Shown in pieces: positions 8,691-14,196 of a stretch of DNA of 14,196 nt. The notes beneath the pieces were generated by a model that had not been told where the DNA came from, did not search any database, and saw nothing but the letters and a program-made list of their open reading frames with translations. The stretch comes from Saccoglossus kowalevskii (lineage: Eukaryota; Hemichordata; Enteropneusta; Harrimaniidae). Each line of letters opens with the position of its first letter. Position 1 is the stretch's first letter. The stretch spans positions 293,533 to 307,728 of the forward strand of contig NW_003109978.1 in NCBI RefSeq assembly GCF_000003605.2, given 5' to 3'. Made by a program: the position numbers and the translations under genes.

Positions 8691-8988
8691 TTTGTGCTAA
8701 ATTTGTTTTTTTTGAAGTTACTGTAATTATCAAAATTGCAATGTTGTTATTGGTGAATGATCCCTGCAAGATGTTTTCCTACAAAAATTAGTTCCAACCC
8801 CCAACCCCCAATTAATGGTCCACCCTAATGAGAACCATCACATTGTATTTATACAGCATTTCAAAGCCACATGAGACAAAATGTTTATATATTCACAAAT
8901 CACAGTTAAGTGTATGAAAAAAATGAAATGATATGAGAGCAGTTTAGCTAATTTAACAAATTATTTCACACAAAGGTGAAAATAACGA

Positions 8989-9203
8989 TCAACCTTTTCA
9001 CCACCAGACGTTCTCGCCCAATTTCTGCACTTTGTTTTTACATTTTTCAATATTTCTGGAAATGAACCCTAATTTTGGAGCCAACAGACAAAATTTGAGT
9101 CAATTATCAGTTTTTACTCAAAAAATTCGTCTTTTTTTGTCTGAATCAGGACTATTTTTTTTAATTTGTGATGAAAACAAGGAACTGGTGGTGAAAAGGT
9201 TAA
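8989..9203. mobile_element. TTAA-flanked MITE, copy C (complete)
   Basis: Terminal inverted repeats of 15 bp are perfect: CCTTTTCACCACCAG (8993-9007) and CTGGTGGTGAAAAGG (9185-9199). Extended to AACC...GGTT they are 17 bp. The flanks are TCAA (8989-8992, one change from TTAA) and TTAA (9200-9203). The element is 207 bp without a transposase frame. The 74-codon plus frame that runs through it is not a gene. A short T13 tract (9211-9223) lies just outside the right end. It is the reference copy for copies A and B. Confidence 0.8.
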
Positions 9204-9670
9204 GAAGTACTTTTTTTTTTTTTAAAAACAAGGGTAGATTAGATAAACAGTCGTAATTTTCATAGTCACTATGATGATGTCAAGGCAACAAAATTACAAA
9301 AACAATTATTAATTTATAAAATTATTCCAAATTAAAACCTTCATAAGAGATGGAGCATGCATGCTTAGTCTGTCAGTCATCGGAAGAAAGCAATTTCACT
9401 AAACGTTACCAGGGTTCGAAATGAACAACATTTCTCGGAAGTCTACTGGGCTGAAAGTTTTTAAAAGCTGGAAGTCGCATTGTAATATTGGGTAGTCTAT
9501 CAGGTTTAGTAGGTACTTGCAGCTTTATTTTGCGCAGTTTGTGCAGGATATCTATTCATGTAGTTTTAAAGACCAATTGGTTACTTTGAAAAACGTATTT
9601 ATATTTTGTAAACTGTTGATACTGGTAGCCCCAGGACAAGATTTGGTAGTCTGTGCACATTACGGTACTT
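9204..9670. other. Gene-free stretch
   Basis: Contains the T13 tract (9211-9223), the perfect 12-bp palindrome AGCATGCATGCT (9354-9365), and a moderately less A+T-rich part from about 9400 that leads into the 21-bp array. AGGGTTCGAA at 9411-9420 resembles an RNA polymerase III B box but lacks a tRNA context. Confidence 0.45.
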
Positions 9671-9782
9671 CAATTTCAAGCCTTGGTTACACAATTTCAA
9701 GCCCTGGTTACACAATTTCAAGCCCTGGTTACACAATTTCAAGCCCTGGTTACACAATTTCAAGCCCTGGTTACACAATTTC
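9671..9782. repeat. 21-bp minisatellite, 5.3 copies
   Basis: Five units beginning CAATTTCAAGCCCTGG and ending TTACA occupy 9671-9775, with a final CAATTTC. The first copy differs by one base (CCTTGG). The rest are identical, so the expansion is recent or homogenised. The period is divisible by three, so frames stay open on both strands: SPGYTIS repeated on the plus strand and LKLCNQG repeated on the minus strand. Neither frame has independent support as a gene. Confidence 0.95.
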
Positions 9783-10147
9783 GTATTTTGGAGGATTTTG
9801 ATGGACACTGACTTGTCATCATACAAACTCTTAAAAAATAGTTGAGCATTAGCACATAGCATAGGGCATTAGATAGTGATAGAGTTCAATAGAGGTTATA
9901 CTCCGGACAATCGGCAAGAAACAAGACGATACAAGCTATGCCATGAATGGACGTTTATGAGTACACACAGTTGACTGCCACTCATGCGATAGCACAGGAT
10001 GGTCAACATTATTGCAACGTTTAAAACGATACCTTGCCCTCCGCCCAACATGAATGTTTGGTCTAGTGACATGACGTGACATATTGCATGATGTCTTCAC
10101 ATGGAGAATAAGATTCTCAACATTCAATTTCAGTACGACTCTATTGT
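9783..10147. other. Less A+T-rich stretch upstream of a TATA motif
   Basis: No frame is credible; the 63-codon minus frame (9936-10127) looks incidental. The region is visibly richer in G+C than most of the window, as expected for proximal promoter DNA if the cluster at 10148-10392 is real. Confidence 0.4.
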
Positions 10148-10198
10148 TATATAAAGGTTACCTCTCCTCATGTTCCAAGCAGAGTGGTACTGACGTCA
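10148..10198 (+). promoter_or_regulatory. TATA box plus perfect CRE
   Basis: TATATAAAGG (10148-10157) is a strong TATA match. About 35 bases after it is TGACGTCA (10191-10198), the full palindromic cAMP-response element. If TATA is functional, transcription would start near 10178-10182 on the plus strand and the CRE would lie just inside the transcript. Only the clustering with the downstream splice donor makes it more than a chance match. Confidence 0.35.
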
Positions 10199-10392
10199 TT
10201 CATGTACAATTCACAGTCTGCGGGTGACTTTACATGTATATGACAAACGCACGATGTAGCAAGTAGCAGAGGCGGAGACAGCAAGACACTTTTCCTCCAA
10301 AAACAGATTTTTTTCAAATCGAAAGAATTCACAAGACTGGAAAACACTTGCCCAAAAACGATGATATTTTTTGACAACCCAACTTATTTTAG
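10180..10392 (+). other. Candidate first exon (mostly 5' UTR)
   Basis: This stretch runs from the start predicted by the TATA motif to a near-consensus donor, TTTTAG|GTGAGTTA (junction 10392/10393). Several ATGs in it begin very short frames that stop quickly: 10170, 10202, 10232 and 10238. The last, ATG at 10361, is open to the donor (MIFFDNPTYF plus two bases, phase 2) and would be the coding start if the exon is real. No downstream exon could be identified before the window ends, so an intron of at least 3.8 kb, containing the 33-bp minisatellite, would be implied. Unrecognised product. Confidence 0.25.
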
Positions 10393-10398
10393 GTGAGT

Positions 10399-11160
10399 TA
10401 CCTATATTAATAAAAGAAATCACCTTTATTTTGTTTTCATACGGAGAAAATAAAGTTTAAGTTTCCTGATTGTGAGATGTACTCCAAGCAAATTTATTGC
10501 TACATGCAGATTTGTCAAAAAAAACACTGTTATCGATACTTAATATTGGGAGAATGTTTCCTTGATTGGAGATAATCTCTATTTCACAGATGATTAGATT
10601 ATAAGATTATGTAAAATAAGTCACAAAATAATAAAACATGCACACAAGTCACAATTTTGTGCTAAATGTTTAACGAATGTTGGCCACAAGTAATATTTTA
10701 TTTGGTAAAATCTTATAATGTCTTATGTATTTACCAAGTTTAAAAGAAAATCCATCCATAAAAGACTGAGATCCAGTTTTTGATGATTTTTCAGCACAAA
10801 AATGGCTGCCATTCAGCCATCTTGAATAAGATTGTGAAACAAATTAATGAGCATATTAGCCTATATGTATAGTATCATGTATGATGTATGCGTGAAGTTT
10901 AAATGTAATCGATAGAGGCATGTCTAAGAAATAGATCCGATTGCACAAACACACAGAGGCTAATCTATAAGTCCCCATTTTCAGAATGCATCTAAACAGG
11001 GACTAAAAATGATGCAAGCTTTATTTCCGCTCATCCTAAAAGTAAAGGTCTGAAAACGGCAAAATACGTTTGTTCAATGGTAGTAAAGTAACAAGTATCC
11101 ATACACCACTATGGTTTGGGAAATCACATGCAGCAATAAATAACAGTCCGGATCATAATC
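10399..11160. other. Gene-free stretch
   Basis: A+T-rich DNA, an intron if the exon at 10180-10392 is real. It contains a small hairpin, ATGGCTG (10802-10808) with CAGCCAT (10814-10820). There are no other credible signals. Confidence 0.45.
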
Positions 11161-11167
11161 ATTTTAT

Positions 11168-11208
11168 CCAATTGGCTAGGAGTATTAGTAGTGAAAGCCA
11201 TAAATAGG
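11168..11208 (+). promoter_or_regulatory. CCAAT plus TATA-like promoter candidate
   Basis: CCAATTGG (11168-11175) is followed about 25 bases later by CATAAATAGG (11199-11208). That order is right for a compact plus-strand polymerase II promoter, although the CCAAT-to-TATA spacing is shorter than usual. The start would be near 11230. TTTCAGTGCTTCAGTG (11245-11260) contains initiator-like words. It lies about 1 kb downstream of the other promoter-like cluster. Confidence 0.25.
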
Positions 11209-11263
11209 AGAATGAATTCGATTCAGCTGTTATAGTCGCAAGAATTTCAGTGCTTCAGTGACA

Positions 11264-11332
11264 ATGCAATACCTACGTGCAATGTCAAAGAAAACTGTAG
11301 CAGCTGTAATGGTATCCAGATATTTTCAATAG
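11264..11332 (+). CDS. 22-codon ORF after the promoter-like cluster
   Basis: This is the first ATG after the predicted start (ACAATGC, with A at -3). It opens a frame for 22 residues: the start is MQYLRAMSKKTVAA and the end is RYFQ, then TAG. It is basic, with a short hydrophobic Ala/Val part. It could be a small peptide ORF, an upstream ORF, or chance; no good splice donor was seen inside it. I do not recognise it. Its only support is position relative to the CCAAT/TATA words. Confidence 0.12.
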   Translation: MQYLRAMSKKTVAAVMVSRYFQ

Positions 11333-12356
11333 CATTTCTCAAGGGGAAAACAAGCCCCAGGGGCTAATGTATTCAACTTGGAAAAAATGTACATGCAACT
11401 GTACTGTTGTTGTAATTTGGCTCTATGTAAAAAAAACTACCACTCAGTCCCTTAACACTGAAAAAGTCAACAATTTCGCAAGCTTGGTTACCTAGCAACT
11501 GTAAAGTGCAAGATTCATCTATTATGTGAATTTTTGGATAAAAATGGACTTGTATTATCAAAAACTGCAAATGAAAATCTTAAATACTGACTCATGAAAA
11601 ACTTGTTAAACACTCTTTAACAATTTCAAATAAAAATTTTAAAACTTAATTCAAATTATGTAATTATTACATCATTTCAAGTCTAAAAATGTTACCATCC
11701 CTATACTTATTTTTCTTAAATGGAGAAAAATTTCCTGGAAATGGTTAAAACATAAACGTAATCTCAGTATGGCTTTAAGCATACCTTACATGCTAAAGTA
11801 AACATATCGCACACATGAGCTAACAACCTTAGTGCAAATACGCAGTTCTAAGTCAACAATTAAAAAAAGAAATTACGGAGAAGAAAACATTTTCAAAATG
11901 TGAAATATTGATGTATGTACGGCACTGGTCAAGCTTTCTTCTAAAAGTTACTGAACACTTTGTGATGATGAATGTTTTTTTATGTGATTTTCTTTCCCTA
12001 ATCAGTTGTAGGTTGTAACTCTTGGGTTATTACTAGAAAATAATCACAATTGAACTACCAAAGTTAAAAATAAGTTAGGTTTTATGATATTATTTTCTTT
12101 GAGCATCAAAGTCAACTTTTGACACTGTTCACAAATTCTAAACTCAAGTAACTTTTTCATATATATTTTTTTAATTTTGATAAGAACAAAATTATTATTG
12201 ACATCCGGACCAAAAAATATCAAAAATTTATAGAAAAGTACATAAAAACGGTGCTGTAATGGTTAATATAACTGAATGCTATATTTGTATCAATCACAGC
12301 ATAAAAGAAAGTAAATTAAATCAAAAATTACAACATTGGTTGAATGATCATAACTA
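11333..12356. other. Gene-free stretch
   Basis: Begins with a GC-rich palindrome, AGCCCC-A-GGGGCT (11353-11365), then runs as A+T-rich DNA. The 65-codon minus frame at 11373-11570 shows no domain. No repeat family was recognised. Confidence 0.45.
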
Positions 12357-12417
12357 ATTTGCATAGAAATAAATCATTCTGGACTTATTTGCATAAAAAT
12401 TAAATAAATCAGGAATG
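12357..12417. repeat. Imperfect ~30-bp tandem duplication
   Basis: ATTTGCATAGAAATAAATCA (12357-12376) and ATTTGCATAAAAATTAAATA (12387-12406) begin two adjacent copies with a few changes. Both continue to an ATCA word followed by a short G-rich end. Confidence 0.6.
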
Positions 12418-12888
12418 TTACTGGAAACACATTATTTAGTTTACAGTGTATTTGTCCTCACTTTCAGCAAGCCTTTTTCTAACCATATAAGGTTAATTCC
12501 TATGACTTGATTGATTGACAATAGTCACTCATAACATTCATCCCAAAATGATTTATTCATTTAAATGATGACAGCAACTTTCAGCAATACTGGAATATAT
12601 TGAAAGTTTCTTGATACAATACTAAAACATAAATGTTTCACAGAAAATTGATTATTCCTAAAAAGAAATGTTGATGCTCAAATTATTAAGTTCAAATGAT
12701 TGATAATTTTATTAATGGGTTATCGTTGTTCAAATCACAAAAACACCACATCCAACGGCTGCATGTTTAATAGGGTGCTATATGACATTACAATGTGTGT
12801 ATAACCTAAATACACTGTTCACAAAAAATGAGAATGTGTGTGAGTGACAATGATACCAGGGATACAGACAGAACAGTGGTACAGATAA
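12418..12888. other. Gene-free stretch before the terminal array
   Basis: Contains the perfect 12-bp palindrome TCATTTAAATGA (12557-12568). No gene signal up to the 33-bp array. Confidence 0.45.
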
Positions 12889-12919
12889 GAATCACTAATT
12901 ACTTCATAAATATAGATCT
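12889..12919. repeat. Degenerate edge copy of the 33-bp unit
   Basis: ATCACTAAT, TACTTCATA, TAT and GAT occur in the same order as in the array units, but the CAG between the first two words is missing and several bases differ. It abuts the first clean unit at 12920 and is probably an eroded edge unit or a relic of the pre-amplification sequence. Confidence 0.6.
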
Positions 12920-14196
12920 TATGACATCACTACTCAGTACTTCATATGTATGGATGACATCACTACTCAGTACTTCATATGTATGGATGACATCACTGCT
13001 CAGTACGTCATATGTAAGGATGACATCACTAATCAGTACTTCATATGTAAGGATGACATCACTAATCAGTAATTCATATGTATGGATGACATAACTAATC
13101 AGTACTTCATATGTATGGATGACATCACTACTCAGTACTTCATGTGTATGGATGACATCACTGCTCAGTACGTCATATGTAAGGATGACATCACTAATCA
13201 GTACTTCATATGTAAGGATGACATCACTAATCAGTAATTCATATGTATGGATGACATAACTAATCAGTACTTCATGTGTATGGATGACATCACTACTCAG
13301 TACTTCATATGTATGGATGACATCACTGCTCAGTACGTCATATGTAAGGATGACATCACTAATCAGTACTTCATATGTAAGGATGACATCACTACTCAGT
13401 ACTTCATATGTATGGATGACATCACTACTCAATACCTTCATATGTATGGATGACATCACTACTCAGTACTTCATGTGTATGGATGACATCACTACTCAGT
13501 ACTTCATATGTATGGATGACATCACTACTCAGTACTTCATATGTATGGATGACATCACTGCTCAGTACGTCATATGTAAGGATGACATCACTAATCAGTA
13601 CTTCATGTGTATGGATGACATCACTAATCAGTACTTCATGTGTATGGATGACATCACTACTCAGTACTTCATATGTATGGATGACATCACTAATCAGTAC
13701 TTCATATGTATGGATGACATCACTGCTCAGTACGTCATATGTATGGATGACATCACTAATCAGTACTTCATGTGTATGGATGACATCACTAATCAGTACT
13801 TCATGTGTATGGATGACATCACTAATCAGTACTTCATGTGTAAAGATGATATCACTAATCAGTAATTCATATGTATGGATGACATCACTAATCAGTAATT
13901 CATGTGTATGGATGACATCACTACTCAGTACTTCATGTGTATGGATGACATCACTACTCAGTACTTCATGTGTAAAGATGACATCACTACTCAGTACTTC
14001 ATATGTATGGATGACATCACTACTCAGTACTTCATATGTATGGATGACATCACTGCTCAGTACGTCATATGTATGGATGACATCACTACTCAGTACTTCA
14101 TGTGTATGGATGACATCACTACACAGTACTTCATATGTAAGGATGACATCACTTCTCAATACTTCATATGTATGGATAACATCACTACTCAATACC
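12920..14196. repeat. 33-bp minisatellite, 38 full copies, runs off the right edge
   Basis: Units start GATGACATCACT and end TTCATATGTATG. There are 38 complete copies (37 of 33 bp and one of 34 bp at 13415-13448, with an extra C at 13435-13436) plus a 22-base partial. Each unit contains three small palindromes: GATGACATC, AGTACT and CATATG. Variation is concentrated at a few sites: ACT/GCT/AAT, TACTTC/TACGTC/TAATTC, CATATG/CATGTG and TATG/TAAG/TAAA. Because 33 is divisible by three, three of six frames stay open, giving apparent proteins of 186 and 255 residues (minus, unit SSDVIHTYEVL) and 193 (plus). Most substitutions change the amino acid, and TAATTC units put stops in the DDITTQYFICM frame, so coding is unlikely. 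No spacers, so not CRISPR. Confidence 0.97.

Noticed and set aside
9032-9256. 74-codon plus-strand frame
   Set aside because: It lies almost wholly inside copy C of the TTAA-flanked MITE.
9411-9421. RNA polymerase III B box of a tRNA or SINE
   Set aside because: GGTTCGAAAT lacks the final CC, no A box lies at the right distance upstream, and no cloverleaf can be drawn.
10168-10423. Two overlapping minus-strand frames of 69-70 codons
   Set aside because: They overlap each other in different frames, lack domains, and lie antisense to the better-supported promoter/first-exon signals.
13000-14100. TACGTCA in marker units as CREB-type binding sites
   Set aside because: Only a partial match to the CRE, and present as part of a repeat variant; no evidence beyond the word itself.
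12920-14196. CRISPR array or repeat-protein gene
   Set aside because: Units are contiguous without unique spacers, and the open frames follow from a period divisible by three, with mostly non-synonymous variation.

Overview
The window looks like eukaryotic nuclear DNA from an animal. It is roughly two-thirds A+T by eye, has no long non-repetitive ORF, no operon-like packing and no rRNA or tRNA, and carries many short non-autonomous DNA transposon remnants and three minisatellites. The palindrome TACATGTA is strongly over-represented, and one stem-loop repeat type begins CAGTGGAACCT. Both fit a marine invertebrate, most likely a mollusc or other lophotrochozoan, but that assignment is inference from word usage, not from a recognised gene.

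Layout. At 1-2340 there are two weak gene hints: an 84-codon minus-strand frame at 214-468, and a better plus-strand terminal-exon candidate at 1850-2036 (acceptor, stop, then AATAAA at 2180). A pogo/Tigger-like element with TA flanks spans 2058-2334. At 2340-4240 there is unannotated A+T-rich DNA holding a TTAA-flanked MITE (3153-3286) and small simple repeats. A 28-copy, 25-bp minisatellite fills 4241-4942. A decayed tandem array of stem-loop units of about 80 bp lies at 5290-5750. From 5760 to 9205 there is intergenic or intronic DNA with a long-inverted-repeat MITE (7931-8135) and two more copies of the TTAA-flanked MITE (8480-8690 and 8989-9203). A 21-bp minisatellite sits at 9671-9782. 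Two plus-strand promoter-like clusters follow, at 10148-10392 (TATA, CRE, splice donor) and 11168-11332 (CCAAT, TATA-like, short ORF). From 12889 to the right edge the sequence is a 33-bp minisatellite of more than 38 copies that continues beyond the window.

No complete protein-coding gene can be called, and no genes can be shown to work together. The long frames at the right end are products of a repeat period divisible by three. The most interesting structure is repeat biology: a five-unit higher-order pattern in the 33-bp array, and a stem-loop architecture (same head and loop, different stem) shared by the element at 2058-2334 and the array at 5290-5750. I found no convincing new defence, metabolic or regulatory system.
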